Below are positions 23,777-33,020 of a DNA stretch of 64,000 bases, piece after piece. The notes beneath the pieces are model-generated. The model had not been told where the DNA came from. It ran no database searches and saw only the letters and a program-made list of their open reading frames with translations. How positions within the stretch are numbered: the first letter of the stretch is position 1; each line of letters opens with the position of its first letter. A program made the position numbers and the translations under genes. The stretch is from Notoacmeibacter marinus (GTDB taxonomy: Bacteria > Pseudomonadota > Alphaproteobacteria > Rhizobiales > Rhizobiaceae). The DNA is taken from assembly GCF_002238045.1 (NCBI RefSeq), contig NZ_NBYO01000001.1, positions 434,001 to 498,000 of the forward strand. Reading direction: 5' to 3'.

Positions 23777-25213
23777 TTAACCGAACCGGCGAAGAAAGGC
23801 GATCAGCTTGCGGATGCGCGGGTCGCGCGCCATCGCTGAATAGTAGTCGGTCGCCGCTCGCTTGCCGATTTCGCCGCGGGTCGGATAGGGCGGCACGTAG
23901 CCCGTTACGTCGGACGGCTTCATGCCTTTCTGAATGGCGAGGCACCAGAAGCCGATCATCTCGTCGGCTGCATCGCCGAATATATGGACACCGACGATCT
24001 TTCCACCGGCGATAACCAGTTTGACATGGCCTTCGGTCTTTCTCTCGGCGCGGGCGCGGTCGTTCTCAGCCAGGGGAAAGCGGCGAATATCGATCTTGCC
24101 GTGCTTCTGCCGCGCATCCTCTTCGGTCATGCCGATCTGGGCCAGCGGCGGGTCGCAATAGGTCACGGCGGGTTGGATGTCGGCGTTCATCTTCGCCGGC
24201 AGCCGGAACAGAAGCGGCCGCATGATCAGGCCGGCCTGATAGCCGGCCGTATGGGTGAAGGCCGGCCCACCGGACACGTCGCCGACGGCATAGACGCGCT
24301 TGTTGGTCTTGCTTCGCAACCCGCCATCGACATCGATGCCGGTGCGGCGATCGAAGGCCACATTGCCCGCTTCCAGGTCGAGCGAATCGGTGTTCAGCTT
24401 GCGCCCGGTCGCAACCAGAAGATGAGTTCCGGTAACCGACTGCGCTTCGTCGCCTTTGCCCGTGGTCACGGTGATCGCGCCGGCCTCGCCGGATACGGAG
24501 GAGACCATCGCGCCCTCGCGAATATCAATGCCTTCGGCGCGGAGCGATTCCAGCGCCAGTTGCGACATTTCGCGGTCGGCGCGGCCCATCGCCTTTTGCG
24601 CCTCGAAAACGGTGACCTTGCTGCCGAGGCGATGGAAGGCCTGCGCCATCTCGATGCCGATCGGACCGCCGCCGAGCACCAGCAGATGGTCGGGCCGCTC
24701 GGTCAGGTCGAACAGGATTTCGTTGGTGAGATAGGGGACGCCGTCCAGGCCCGGAATGGGCGGCACCGCCGGGCGCGAGCCGGTGGCGATGACGAAGCGC
24801 CGCGCCCTGATCCGCTTGCCGTCCACCTCGACCGTCTTATTGTCGACGAAACGGCCCGCGCCCTCGATCACATTGACGCCCATCGCCGTGTAGCGGGGGA
24901 TGCCGTCATGTGGCGCGATGGACGCGATCACGCCCTTCACATGCGCCATGACGGCCCTGAAATCGACGTCAGGTTCGACATTGGCGATACCGAAGCGCGA
25001 CGCGCCATGGCGCATTTCGTGGGCGGTGCGGGCCGCGGCGATCAGCGCCTTGCTCGGTACGCAGCCGACATTGAGGCAATCGCCGCCCATCTTGTCGCGT
25101 TCGATCAGAACCGTCGGCACACCGAAGGCTGCGGCGGCAGCGGCAACGCTCAAGCCGCCGGAGCCCGCGCCGATGACGCAAATGTCTGTCTCGATGAGAT
25201 CCGTTGCAGGCAT
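23777..25213 (-). CDS. FAD-dependent pyridine nucleotide-disulfide oxidoreductase (MerA/Lpd-like)
   Basis: A 478-residue flavoprotein: FAD-binding CVIGAGSGGLS at 12-22, redox-active disulfide CLNVGC (Cys 46 and 51), central NAD(P)-binding LVLGGGPIGIE, and a C-terminal dimerisation domain. The C-terminal active-site histidine of lipoamide and glutathione reductases (HPTLSE) is replaced by tyrosine (YPTRGE), as in the mercuric-reductase-like branch, so Lpd activity is doubtful. There is no N-terminal heavy-metal domain. It is encoded 27 bases downstream of a TVP38-family membrane protein, a pairing seen in many proteobacteria but without a defined function. Confidence 0.85.
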   Translation of the reverse strand: MPATDLIETDICVIGAGSGGLSVAAAAAAFGVPTVLIERDKMGGDCLNVGCVPSKALIAAARTAHEMRHGASRFGIANVEPDVDFRAVMAHVKGVIASIAPHDGIPRYTAMGVNVIEGAGRFVDNKTVEVDGKRIRARRFVIATGSRPAVPPIPGLDGVPYLTNEILFDLTERPDHLLVLGGGPIGIEMAQAFHRLGSKVTVFEAQKAMGRADREMSQLALESLRAEGIDIREGAMVSSVSGEAGAITVTTGKGDEAQSVTGTHLLVATGRKLNTDSLDLEAGNVAFDRRTGIDVDGGLRSKTNKRVYAVGDVSGGPAFTHTAGYQAGLIMRPLLFRLPAKMNADIQPAVTYCDPPLAQIGMTEEDARQKHGKIDIRRFPLAENDRARAERKTEGHVKLVIAGGKIVGVHIFGDAADEMIGFWCLAIQKGMKPSDVTGYVPPYPTRGEIGKRAATDYYSAMARDPRIRKLIAFLRRFG

Positions 25214-25240
25214 GAAAATGACTCACATGTTTGAAAAGGT

Positions 25241-26029
25241 TCAGGCGGCGGGCTGAGTTTTCAGCCGACGATGACGGGCGACCAGCGTGCCCAGTAGCGC
25301 AACTGCCGAAAGCGCGCCGAAGGCGATCAGAAGTTCGGTGGTGATCAGGTCGCCCACGCCGATTTCCCGACCCGCTTCGGCAGCGCTCATCAAGGTCGCG
25401 TCCAGCCCCGCACCGAGCCAGGCATAGGCGAAGCAGCCCGGCAGGATACCGATGGCGGTGGCCAAGACGTAGGTGCGCAGCGGCACGTTGAAGAAGGCCG
25501 GCGCGATATTGATGACGAAAAAGGGAAAGACCGGCGCAAGGCGCAGCGCCAGAAGATAGCCGAAGGCGTCGCTTTCGAAGCCCTTGGCGAATTTGTCGGC
25601 CGCGCCGCCGAGTTTCTTGCGCAACGTCCCGGCCATCGCGCCGCGCGCGGCTAGAAAGAGCGCCGTTGCGCCGAGCGTTGCTCCTACGGCGATCACGATG
25701 CCGCCGACGAACCAGCCGAACAGGATGCCGCCGAAAATGGAAAGAACGGAGGCGGCCGGAAAGGAGATTGCGACGGCGAGCGCGTAGATCAGCCCGTAGC
25801 CGAGCGGCGCCAATATGGGCCAGTTCTCCACGAAGCCGTTCAGCGTGTCGCGATAGTCGGCGAGCGCGGAGAGCGACACGTAGCGATGCAGGCCGAAAAA
25901 GTAGGCCAGAGCCAGGGCCGCGACGATCAAGACGATGGGGATGAAGCGGCCAAGCCCCTTCTTCGTGCCGGCGCTACCGCCCTCGGCGCGGCTGTCGTCG
26001 GCCTTGCCCTCTGTTTCCACTTCGATCAT
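25241..26029 (-). CDS. TVP38/TMEM64 (DedA-like) family membrane protein
   Basis: A 262-residue polytopic protein. It has a short charged N-terminus, a first helix (about 29-47), and the SNARE-associated/VTT core: [21 protein letters not shown], then [20 protein letters not shown] with the conserved Arg and Pro residues, and [16 protein letters not shown] proteins are linked to lipid scrambling or transport in other organisms; the bacterial role is unclear. It is the first gene of a two-gene unit with the MerA/Lpd-like oxidoreductase and divergent from rpmH. Confidence 0.87.
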   Translation of the reverse strand: MIEVETEGKADDSRAEGGSAGTKKGLGRFIPIVLIVAALALAYFFGLHRYVSLSALADYRDTLNGFVENWPILAPLGYGLIYALAVAISFPAASVLSIFGGILFGWFVGGIVIAVGATLGATALFLAARGAMAGTLRKKLGGAADKFAKGFESDAFGYLLALRLAPVFPFFVINIAPAFFNVPLRTYVLATAIGILPGCFAYAWLGAGLDATLMSAAEAGREIGVGDLITTELLIAFGALSAVALLGTLVARHRRLKTQPAA

Positions 26030-26299
26030 CTGTTTTCCTTCGGGACGCGCCTGGCATACATTCCCCTGTATTCTAGGGCCGCAAACCGTTCGTTACAGGC
26101 AAGGACGATCACGACGCCTCACAGCTTCGTGAGACCATCTGGCCGTGCGGACCGCATTGACAGCGCAATGCGGCTTGCCTATAGCAGCGCCACGTTCGGG
26201 GCCGCTGTTCCGGGTGCTTCTACGCGCGCCCTTCCGCTCCCTGTTCCACAACCGGTAAAACATACCCAAGAAGGGCCGCACACCGCGGCAGTCAAACAA

Positions 26300-26434
26300 A
26301 TGAAGCGCACCTATCAACCATCCAAACTGGTCCGGAAGCGCCGTCACGGTTTCCGGTCCCGCATGGCGACCAAGGCCGGTCGCGCCGTCATCGCACGCCG
26401 CCGTTCGCGTGGCCGTAAGCGTCTGTCGGCGTAA
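26300..26434 (+). CDS. rpmH: Ribosomal protein bL34
   Basis: A 44-residue, highly basic protein with the invariant opening [18 protein letters not shown] and C-terminal [12 protein letters not shown]. It is a component of the 50S subunit. It heads the conserved rpmH-rnpA-yidC-engB group. The Shine-Dalgarno sequence is weak. The 270 bases upstream (26030-26299) hold the divergent promoter region and no further gene. Confidence 0.98.
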   Translation: MKRTYQPSKLVRKRRHGFRSRMATKAGRAVIARRRSRGRKRLSA

Positions 26435-26458
26435 GCCGAACGATCGAGGCGGGTGACC

Positions 26459-26824
26459 ATGAGCGGCCGCAATGGCCAGAACCCGCCTGAAACGATGAAG
26501 CGGCGGCGGGAGTTTCTCGCCGCACGCCGAGGAGTTAAGGGGCGCGGACCTTACTTCCTTCTGGAAATGCTGGATCGGAAGGACGATCTTCCGCCGCGTG
26601 CCGGCTTCACGGTAACGCGCCGATCCGGCAATGCCGTTATTCGCAACCGTATCCGCCGCCGCCTGAAGGAAGCGCTTCGCATCCATGCGGCAGATGCCAT
26701 GGCCCCTGGCCATGATTATGTATTCGTCGGCCGACCCGACAGCCTGGCCGTCGACTTCGAGACCCTGGCGCGCGAGATGAAGCGACGCATCAGTCGAACG
26801 GGACGACATGGAACAGCAACGTAA
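26459..26824 (+). CDS. rnpA: Ribonuclease P protein component
   Basis: A 121-residue basic protein that assists the RNase P RNA in tRNA 5'-end processing. The signature RNRIRRRLKEALR (RNR motif) and the early GFTVTRRSGNAVIRN segment are clear. Start choice: the ATG at 26459 has GAGGCGGGTG upstream; a GTG at 26453 would add two residues. The 3' end overlaps the yidC start by 17 bases, as is common in this operon. Confidence 0.95.
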   Translation: MSGRNGQNPPETMKRRREFLAARRGVKGRGPYFLLEMLDRKDDLPPRAGFTVTRRSGNAVIRNRIRRRLKEALRIHAADAMAPGHDYVFVGRPDSLAVDFETLAREMKRRISRTGRHGTAT

Positions 26825-28631
26825 CTTCCTGATCACCATTGTCCTGTCCGTCGTGATTCTGGCAGGCTGGCAGTATTTCTACATGGGGCCGAAGATCGAG
26901 GCCGAGCGTGCCCGTGTGGAGGCTCAGCAGAGCACGACGCCCGCGGCAACGCCCGGTCAGACCGGCGGCGCACAAGGCAATATGCCCGCCTCATCATCCG
27001 AAACGGCCGTGGCGCCGGGCAGCACCGAGGTTCCCGGCGCGACGCAGCAGACCCGTGAACAGGCGGTTTCAACCGGTGGCCGTGTGCCGATCGACACGCC
27101 ATCCCTTGCCGGATCGATCAATCTGACCGGCGCACGGCTCGACGATCTGAGGCTGAAGAATTATCGCGTCTCGGTGGACAAGTCGTCGCCGGCCGTCGAA
27201 CTGCTCAATCCGGCATCGCTTGAGAAAGGCTGGTTCGCTGAACTCGGCTTTGTCGGCGGCAGCGATTTGGGCGAGTTGCCAAACGGGACGACCCAGTGGC
27301 AGCTGGCCGAGGGCGAGACGTTGACGGTCAACCAGCCGGTCACGCTTCGCTACACAAACGATGCCGGACTGACCTTCGAGCGCAGGATCGCGGTCGATGA
27401 GAACTACATGTTCACCGTGGCCGATACGATCCGCAACGAGACGGGTCGATCGGTCGCGCTGCAGCCCTATGGTCGAACCACGCGCTTCAACAAGCCCCAA
27501 GGCACATCGGTCTACGTTCTTCACGAAGGGCTGATCGGCGTAACGGGCGAAGACGGTCTGATGGAGGTCGACTATGACGATCTGGAAGATGACGGCAATC
27601 TAACGCCGGGCCGCTCTTCGGATGGCTGGCTGGGCATCACCGACAAATACTGGGCCGTCGCACTGATCCCCGAAACCAATGACGGGTCGTTCCAGCCGCG
27701 CTACGCCTATTTCTCCAATGGCCGGCCCTCCTATCAGGCCGATTATCTTTCCGATGCCGTTGCCGTTCCGGCGGGCGGCGAAACAACAGTGACGAACCGC
27801 GTGTTCGCCGGCGCCAAGGTCTCCCAGCAGATCGACGGTTATGAGGAAGAATACGAGATTCGGCAGTTCGACCTGCTGATCGACTGGGGCTGGTTCTACT
27901 TCATCACGCGTCCGATGTTCTGGCTGATCGACAGCCTCTTCAAACTGTTCGGCAATTTCGGTCTGGCCATTCTGGGCGCAACCGTGGTGGTCAAGCTCAT
28001 CTTCTTCCCGCTCGCCAATATGAGCTACGCTTCCATGGCGCGGATGAAGAAGCTGCAGCCCAAAATGCTGGAGATCCGGGAGAAGCATAAAGACGACAAG
28101 ATGAAGCAGCAGCAGGCGACGATGGAGCTGTACAAGACCGAGAAGGTCAATCCGGCCGCCGGCTGCCTGCCCATGCTGGTTCAGATCCCGGTCTTCTTCG
28201 CGCTCTACAAAGTGCTCTACGTCACCATTGAAATGCGCCACGCGCCGTTCTTCGGCTGGATTCAGGATCTGTCCGCGCCGGACCCGACATCGCTGTTCAA
28301 CCTGTTCGGCCTGCTGCCCTATGAGGTGCCGACCTTCCTGCTGATCGGAATCTGGCCGCTGATCATGGGCGTGACGATGTTCCTGCAGATGCAGATGAAC
28401 CCGGCGCCGCCCGATCCGACGCAGGCCATGATCTTCAAATGGATGCCGATCGTCTTCACCTTCATGATGGCAGGTTTTCCGGCCGGGCTCGTGATCTACT
28501 GGGCCTGGAACAACACGCTCTCGATCCTCCAGCAGGGCGCAATCATGAAGCGTCAGGGCGTGAAGATCGAATTGTGGGACAATCTGAAGGGTTTGTTCAC
28601 CCGCAAGAAGAGCGAAAACCCGGCGGAATAG
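26808..28631 (+). CDS. yidC: Membrane protein insertase YidC
   Basis: A 607-residue Oxa1/YidC insertase. It has an N-terminal helix (about residues 7-26), a linker rich in Gln, Thr and Ala, a large periplasmic beta-sandwich domain (about 80-360), then the five-helix C-terminal core with the FPLANMSYASMARMKKLQPK hydrophilic loop, KVNPAAGCLPMLVQIPVFFALYKVL and GLVIYWAWNNTLSI. It inserts and folds inner-membrane proteins alone or with SecYEG. It is translated from an ATG inside the end of rnpA. Confidence 0.97.
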   Translation: MEQQRNFLITIVLSVVILAGWQYFYMGPKIEAERARVEAQQSTTPAATPGQTGGAQGNMPASSSETAVAPGSTEVPGATQQTREQAVSTGGRVPIDTPSLAGSINLTGARLDDLRLKNYRVSVDKSSPAVELLNPASLEKGWFAELGFVGGSDLGELPNGTTQWQLAEGETLTVNQPVTLRYTNDAGLTFERRIAVDENYMFTVADTIRNETGRSVALQPYGRTTRFNKPQGTSVYVLHEGLIGVTGEDGLMEVDYDDLEDDGNLTPGRSSDGWLGITDKYWAVALIPETNDGSFQPRYAYFSNGRPSYQADYLSDAVAVPAGGETTVTNRVFAGAKVSQQIDGYEEEYEIRQFDLLIDWGWFYFITRPMFWLIDSLFKLFGNFGLAILGATVVVKLIFFPLANMSYASMARMKKLQPKMLEIREKHKDDKMKQQQATMELYKTEKVNPAAGCLPMLVQIPVFFALYKVLYVTIEMRHAPFFGWIQDLSAPDPTSLFNLFGLLPYEVPTFLLIGIWPLIMGVTMFLQMQMNPAPPDPTQAMIFKWMPIVFTFMMAGFPAGLVIYWAWNNTLSILQQGAIMKRQGVKIELWDNLKGLFTRKKSENPAE

Positions 28632-28763
28632 ACCGCGCGGATACAAGACAGGAGCCGATGCCATGGAAAAGTGAAACCCGCGATCCGCCGCTTCGCCTTC
28701 GCGCGAATGCGGGATCGCGCTTGATCGAGCCCTTTCCCGAACGGCAATATCGAGGTTCACGCC

Positions 28764-29414
28764 ATGCACGGCCCCTCTCCCGACACGCTCTATCCCCTGC
28801 CCGGCTTTCCGCGCGCGGTTTTTCTGAAGAATTTCATCACCCGACCGAATATCGAAGTCGGCGACTACAGCTATTATGACGATCCGGACGGCGCGGAGCG
28901 CTTCGAGGATCGCAATGTGCTGCACCACTTCGACTTTTACGGCGACAGACTCGTCATCGGCCGGTTCGTGGCCATCGCTTCGGGCGCACGCTTCATCATG
29001 AACGGCGCCAACCACGCGATGGGCGGGTTCTCGACCTATCCGTTCAATATCTTCCAGCAAGGCTGGGAGGCAGGCTTCGATCCCGATAGCTGGGCCGGAC
29101 AGAGCCGCGGCGACACGCTTGTCGGCAATGATGTGTGGATCGGAATGAACAGCACGATCATGCCGGGCGTTACCATTGGCGATGGCGCGATTGTCGCGAC
29201 CAACTGCACGGTCGTCTCCGACGTGCCGCCCTATGCCATCGTCGGCGGCAATCCGGCGAAGGTACTGCGGATGCGGTTCGACCAGCAGACCGTGCAACGC
29301 TTGCTCGCCATTGCATGGTGGAATTGGCCGACCGAACGCATTACAGCGGCGTTAGATGCCATAAGGGGCGCCGATCTCGATGCGCTCGAAGCCTTTGCGG
29401 AGAATGCGACATGA
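28764..29414 (+). CDS. CatB-related O-acetyltransferase (xenobiotic acetyltransferase type)
   Basis: A 216-residue left-handed beta-helix (hexapeptide) acetyltransferase. The N-terminal VGDYSYYDD segment, the [15 protein letters not shown] segment carrying the catalytic histidine, and the [21 protein letters not shown] and [12 protein letters not shown] repeats are those of the Vat/CatB branch, whose members acetylate streptogramins, chloramphenicol or sugars. Chromosomal homologues in Rhizobiales are not established resistance genes. Its stop overlaps the engB ATG, so it has been placed inside the yidC-engB operon. Confidence 0.88.
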   Translation: MHGPSPDTLYPLPGFPRAVFLKNFITRPNIEVGDYSYYDDPDGAERFEDRNVLHHFDFYGDRLVIGRFVAIASGARFIMNGANHAMGGFSTYPFNIFQQGWEAGFDPDSWAGQSRGDTLVGNDVWIGMNSTIMPGVTIGDGAIVATNCTVVSDVPPYAIVGGNPAKVLRMRFDQQTVQRLLAIAWWNWPTERITAALDAIRGADLDALEAFAENAT

Positions 29415-30106
29415 CCGATCGTGGACAGACGGCACCCGAAGGCTCGGACGAGCTGGACCCGGCTTCGGTCGCCGAGGCGCGTGCGCTCTTCCTTCGGCCG
29501 TGGCAGTTCATCAAGGGCGTACCGTCCATGGAGTTCCTTCCGCCGGAGGGGCCGGCGGAAATCGCTTTTGCGGGTCGCTCCAATGTCGGCAAATCGTCGC
29601 TCATCAATGCGCTTCTGGCGCAGAAGGGGCTGGCGCGGACCTCCAACACGCCGGGCCGGACGCAGGAGTTGAACTATTTCGTGCCCGCCGGCCATAGCGG
29701 CGAAATGAGCGATCTGCCGGAAATGGCGGTGGTCGACATGCCCGGTTACGGCTTCGCCCAAGCGCCCAAGGAGGTGGTCGATCGCTGGACCGAGCTCGTT
29801 TTCGACTATCTGCGTGGCCGGGTGACTCTGAAGCGCGTCTATGTGCTGATCGATGCGCGCCACGGGCTGAAGAAGAACGACACAGAGGTTCTCGACCTGC
29901 TCGACAAAGCCGCCGTCTCCTATCAGATCGTTCTGACGAAAGCCGACAAGATCAAGCCGCCGGCAGCGGAAAAGCTGCGGCACCAGACGCTACAGGCCAT
30001 TTCAAAGCGGGCCGCCGCCTTTCCCGACGTGCTGCTGACATCGTCGGAAAAGGGTCATGGTCTGGACGCCGTTCGGGCCGCGGTTCTGACCGCTATCGAG
30101 CGCTGA
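29411..30106 (+). CDS. engB: Ribosome biogenesis GTP-binding protein EngB (YihA/YsxC)
   Basis: A 231-residue TRAFAC GTPase with G1 [10 protein letters not shown]2 Thr in NTPGRT, G3 DMPGYG and G4 TKAD, and the short N-terminal helix typical of EngB. It assists 50S assembly and is usually essential. The ATG at 29411 overlaps the acetyltransferase stop. In many relatives argB follows directly; here about 2.9 kb with a sigma/anti-sigma unit and msrB intervenes. It converges on msrB with a 6-base gap. Confidence 0.96.
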   Translation: MTDRGQTAPEGSDELDPASVAEARALFLRPWQFIKGVPSMEFLPPEGPAEIAFAGRSNVGKSSLINALLAQKGLARTSNTPGRTQELNYFVPAGHSGEMSDLPEMAVVDMPGYGFAQAPKEVVDRWTELVFDYLRGRVTLKRVYVLIDARHGLKKNDTEVLDLLDKAAVSYQIVLTKADKIKPPAAEKLRHQTLQAISKRAAAFPDVLLTSSEKGHGLDAVRAAVLTAIER

Positions 30107-30112
30107 GAGGGC

Positions 30113-30610
30113 TCAGCCCGTTACCGGCGCGCCGCCATCGGACGGACGGAACACCAGCGCGACGCCATTGATGCAGTGGCGCTTGCCGGTCGGTTCAGGG
30201 CCATCGTCGAAAACGTGGCCGAGATGGCCGCCGCAGCGCGAGCAATGCTCTTCGGTGCGCGTCATGAAGAGGGTGTTGTCTTCCCTGAAGCCGACATTGC
30301 CCTCGATCTCGCGGAAGAAGCTCGGCCAGCCCGTGCCGCTGTCGAATTTCGTTTCGGATTCGAACACGGCCTGGTCGCATCCGGCACAGTGATAAGTGCC
30401 CTTCGCCTTCACTTCCAGAAGCGGGCTCGTAAAGGGCCGTTCGGTCCCTTCCTCGCGAAGCACGTCGTATTGTATCTCGGTGAGTTGCTCACGCCATTGC
30501 GCCTCGGTCTTCGTGACCGGGAAATCGCCCTTGTCGGCGCGTGCGCCGAGACCAAAAAAAGCTCCGGTCACGAGTGCCGTACCGCCGGCGAGAAGAAAAC
30601 GTCTGTTCAT
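30113..30610 (-). CDS. msrB: Peptide-methionine (R)-S-oxide reductase MsrB, probably exported
   Basis: A 165-residue MsrB. Zn-binding pairs are Cys 75/78 (HCAGC) and Cys 123/126 (CSRCGGH), and the catalytic cysteine is in RHCING (about 146). It reduces methionine-R-sulfoxide in oxidised proteins. Unlike most MsrB it starts with a hydrophobic leader containing twin arginines (NRRFLLAGG) and a hydrophobic run to about residue 24, consistent with Tat export to the periplasm. Co-orientation with the sigma factor, anti-sigma factor and fasciclin genes upstream suggests an envelope-repair role, though a 223-bp gap separates it from fasciclin. Confidence 0.93.
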   Translation of the reverse strand: MNRRFLLAGGTALVTGAFFGLGARADKGDFPVTKTEAQWREQLTEIQYDVLREEGTERPFTSPLLEVKAKGTYHCAGCDQAVFESETKFDSGTGWPSFFREIEGNVGFREDNTLFMTRTEEHCSRCGGHLGHVFDDGPEPTGKRHCINGVALVFRPSDGGAPVTG

Positions 30611-30833
30611 GTCGATCTCCGTACCGTCTGATCGCTTGCCCGGTCGGGCTCATCGATCTCTCCCTTCAATATACGGAGGGGGTGGCCGATTTGTTTCAGC
30701 GATCCCGCACCGTCAAACAGAAAGCGGCCTGCCGTGTCGCCAGTTTGGCGCCAGTCGGCAGACCGCCCTTGGCCATCGGATGATGGCCCATCACAGCCGC
30801 ATGCCCCTACGACTGTGATGTCTCAGGTCTTAC

Positions 30834-31397
30834 TTACTGTTTGGGAAGCAGGACCGTATCGATGACGTGAACGACGCCATTGGACTGCTTGACGTCAGCC
30901 GTCACGACCGTCGCCACATTGCCGTTCTCGTCCGTCAGCGTGATGTTGTCGCCATCCATCTTGGCGCTCAACGTGCACGGGCCGAGCGTTTTGACGGGAT
31001 GGTCGCCATTGTCGTCGGCAATCATCTTGCCAATGGCGTCGGACATCGCATTGGCGCCGACGACATGACATTTCAGGATGTCGCCAAGCATGGCCTTGTT
31101 CTCGTCCATCATCACCGTATCGACAGTGCCGTCAGGCAGCTTTTCGAAGGCTTCGTTGGTGGGCGCGAAAACGGTGAAGGGGCCTTCGCCGGAAAGCGTT
31201 TCGGCGAGTTCCGCCTGACCGACCGCCGCGACGAGCGTGGAAAGGTTCGGAGCGTTGGACGCATTTTCGACGATGGTCTTGTCGGCCATCATGTCGGCGC
31301 CGCCGACCTGGGGGTTGGCCATTTTGTGATCGTCGGCAAATGCCGGGGCGGCAAATGCAAGAGCGGTTCCGAGAAGGGCGTATTTGAAGAGTTTCAT
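30834..31397 (-). CDS. Exported fasciclin (FAS1) domain protein
   Basis: A 187-residue protein with a signal peptide (about residues 1-22, ending APAFADD) and one FAS1 domain. The H1 box is GPFTVFAPTNEAFEKLP, and the C-terminal H2-like NGVVHVIDTVLLPK is intact. FAS1 domains mediate adhesion or protein contacts. Start: ATG at 31397 with GGAGG upstream; an earlier in-frame ATG at 31463 would mask the signal peptide. It lies directly downstream of an RskA-like anti-sigma factor gene, echoing mycobacterial SigK-RskA control of FAS1 proteins MPT70/MPT83. Confidence 0.9.
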   Translation of the reverse strand: MKLFKYALLGTALAFAAPAFADDHKMANPQVGGADMMADKTIVENASNAPNLSTLVAAVGQAELAETLSGEGPFTVFAPTNEAFEKLPDGTVDTVMMDENKAMLGDILKCHVVGANAMSDAIGKMIADDNGDHPVKTLGPCTLSAKMDGDNITLTDENGNVATVVTADVKQSNGVVHVIDTVLLPKQ

Positions 31398-31487
31398 GTG
31401 GGTGTTTCCTCCCTGAGGGGATTTTTGGGGTTGGGGGACGTATGAACGGACCCGATCCGCCAAGCGGCCCGACCGTTCGCAACCAGA

Positions 31488-31513
31488 GACGGGAGGAGCC
31501 GGAAAAGAGTTTC
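31488..31513 (-). promoter_or_regulatory. Possible ECF-type promoter in front of the fasciclin gene
   Basis: On the minus strand GAAAC (31513-31509) and CGTC (31491-31488) are 17 bases apart, resembling the GAAC/CGTC elements of ECF sigma promoters. The start codon is about 90 bases downstream. The match is short and could be chance. Confidence 0.35.
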
Positions 31514-31534
31514 GGATTATTTTCGAAATTTGTT

Positions 31535-32305
31535 TCAGATGCCGTGGACGGGTCCGGTGGCGATGACCGGACCGGTTGGCAGACCGGTCGGCGAGCCGCC
31601 GCTCGGCTCGTGGCTCACCGCCAGGGTCGCGTCGTTGGTCATGAGGTCGGCATGGGCCTTCGGCATGACCATGTGGGCGACATCGTCTTCCGGCAGGACA
31701 CCAAGGGAAACCGGATCGGCGCCATCATGGATGACCCAGATCTCGTAGACGCCCCTGTTCGGAGCGCCACCGGAGATGCGCGTGAAGTTGAGCGTGCTGG
31801 ATCGACCTTCCCAAAGCGCGACATAGCCGGTGTCGCTATCGTGCGGCTCGAGCGACGCGACCATGCGTCCCGCTTCCTCGACTAGTTCGGTTTCGGGCGT
31901 CTGTTCCGCAACCTCTGCCGGACGATCAGCTGGCCAGAATTGCGCCAGAGGCACGGTAAGAAGCGCGAGCGAGGCCACCGCCAGACCGCTGACCAACCCG
32001 CCAATAAAGGGCAGCCAGCGACCGGATCGACGGTGAGATGTCGCGACGGAGCCGCCGGCGGCCTGGAAAAGGCGGCGATCGACGGACGCCTTGACCGATG
32101 TCGGAGGATCGATCTCGCCGTAAACCGAATTCATGGCGGACAGGCGGGCCGCCCATGCATCGGCCATATCGGCCAGCGCGCGGTCGTGCTCCATCGCTTC
32201 GACGAAGGCCGCACGCTCGTCTGCGGACAATGTGCCGAGCACATATTCCGCGGCGCGCGGGTCGCCAAAAGCGTCGTTCCAGTCCTGGTCGGTCTGCCGG
32301 CTCAT
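31535..32305 (-). CDS. Anti-sigma factor, RskA-like (single-pass membrane protein)
   Basis: A 256-residue protein. The N-terminal cytoplasmic sigma-binding region (about 1-95) contains AAEYVLGTLSADER. One transmembrane helix lies at about 101-121 (LPFIGGLVSGLAVASLALLT), and the C-terminal extracytoplasmic domain carries the WEGRSSTLNF...YEIWVI pattern of anti-sigma-K factors. It should hold the adjacent ECF sigma factor inactive until an envelope signal causes its proteolysis. No zinc-binding HxxxCxxC is visible. The ATG overlaps the sigma gene stop (ATGA), so the two are translationally coupled. Confidence 0.9.
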   Translation of the reverse strand: MSRQTDQDWNDAFGDPRAAEYVLGTLSADERAAFVEAMEHDRALADMADAWAARLSAMNSVYGEIDPPTSVKASVDRRLFQAAGGSVATSHRRSGRWLPFIGGLVSGLAVASLALLTVPLAQFWPADRPAEVAEQTPETELVEEAGRMVASLEPHDSDTGYVALWEGRSSTLNFTRISGGAPNRGVYEIWVIHDGADPVSLGVLPEDDVAHMVMPKAHADLMTNDATLAVSHEPSGGSPTGLPTGPVIATGPVHGI

Positions 32306-32853
32306 GCTTCCAGGCAATGCCTCAACTTCAACAGGCTGCGCCGCAGCCAGGTCCTCATCGTGTTCAGCGGCACGTCGAAACGATCCGCCAATTCGGCGTA
32401 GCTCGCGCCGTCAACATACGCGCTACGAACGGCCTGTGCACGATCGACTTCGAGCTCGTCCATGCATTCGTCGATCCGGTCGCCCTCCGATGAGAGAACG
32501 GCCAGCCGTTCGGGATCCAGTTCGTCGCTGGCTATGTCGAAGGCCGCTTCGATGTCCTTGGTCGGCGCGCGGCGCGCGCGGATCCGATCGATCGAATGAT
32601 TGCGGGCCACCGTACAGAGCCAGCCGACCGCATGTTGGGAGGAGATCGCAAAGCGGTCTGCCCGTGTCCAGATCCGGACAAAGACCTCCTGCAATGCTTC
32701 CTCCGCCTCGGCGCGGTCCTTCAGAATACGGATGCAAATGGCAAAGAGTTTCGGAGATATCGCCGCGTAGAGGCGGTCGAAGGCCTGACGATCCTTGAGC
32801 GATACACGGACGATCAGCTTTGCCACCTCTTCAGATGTCAGCTCTGCCGTCAC
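32302..32853 (-). CDS. ECF-type RNA polymerase sigma factor, SigK-like
   Basis: A 183-residue sigma-70 of the ECF group. Region 2 includes FDRLYAAISPKLFAICIRIL and AEEALQEVFVRIW with the -10-recognition helix continuing WLCTVARNHSIDRIR; region 4 carries the helix-turn-helix SYAELADRFDVPLNTMRTWLRRSLLKLR. Partnering with an RskA-like anti-sigma factor points to the SigK-like (ECF19-type) branch. GTG start at 32853 with GGAGAAAG 8 bases upstream. Likely targets include its own operon and the fasciclin gene; no convincing autoregulatory promoter was found upstream. Confidence 0.92.
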   Translation of the reverse strand: MTAELTSEEVAKLIVRVSLKDRQAFDRLYAAISPKLFAICIRILKDRAEAEEALQEVFVRIWTRADRFAISSQHAVGWLCTVARNHSIDRIRARRAPTKDIEAAFDIASDELDPERLAVLSSEGDRIDECMDELEVDRAQAVRSAYVDGASYAELADRFDVPLNTMRTWLRRSLLKLRHCLEA

Positions 32854-33020
32854 GATCGCTTTCTCCTACCCTGTTCGAACTAACGCACGAAAATCGGGCA
32901 AAGCAAAGCCAAATCAAGACCGGATTGACGCAGAAGTCGGTTTTCCTTCGCCTGCTTGCCTAGTTTCCAGCGGCTCGCTAGAAACCGCGACCGACCATTC
33001 CCCCCAACGGACGTATTTCC

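Noticed and set aside
27600-29297. 565-codon minus-strand frame across yidC and the CatB-like gene
   Set aside because: Spans two real genes on the other strand, with His/Gln-rich non-natural composition.
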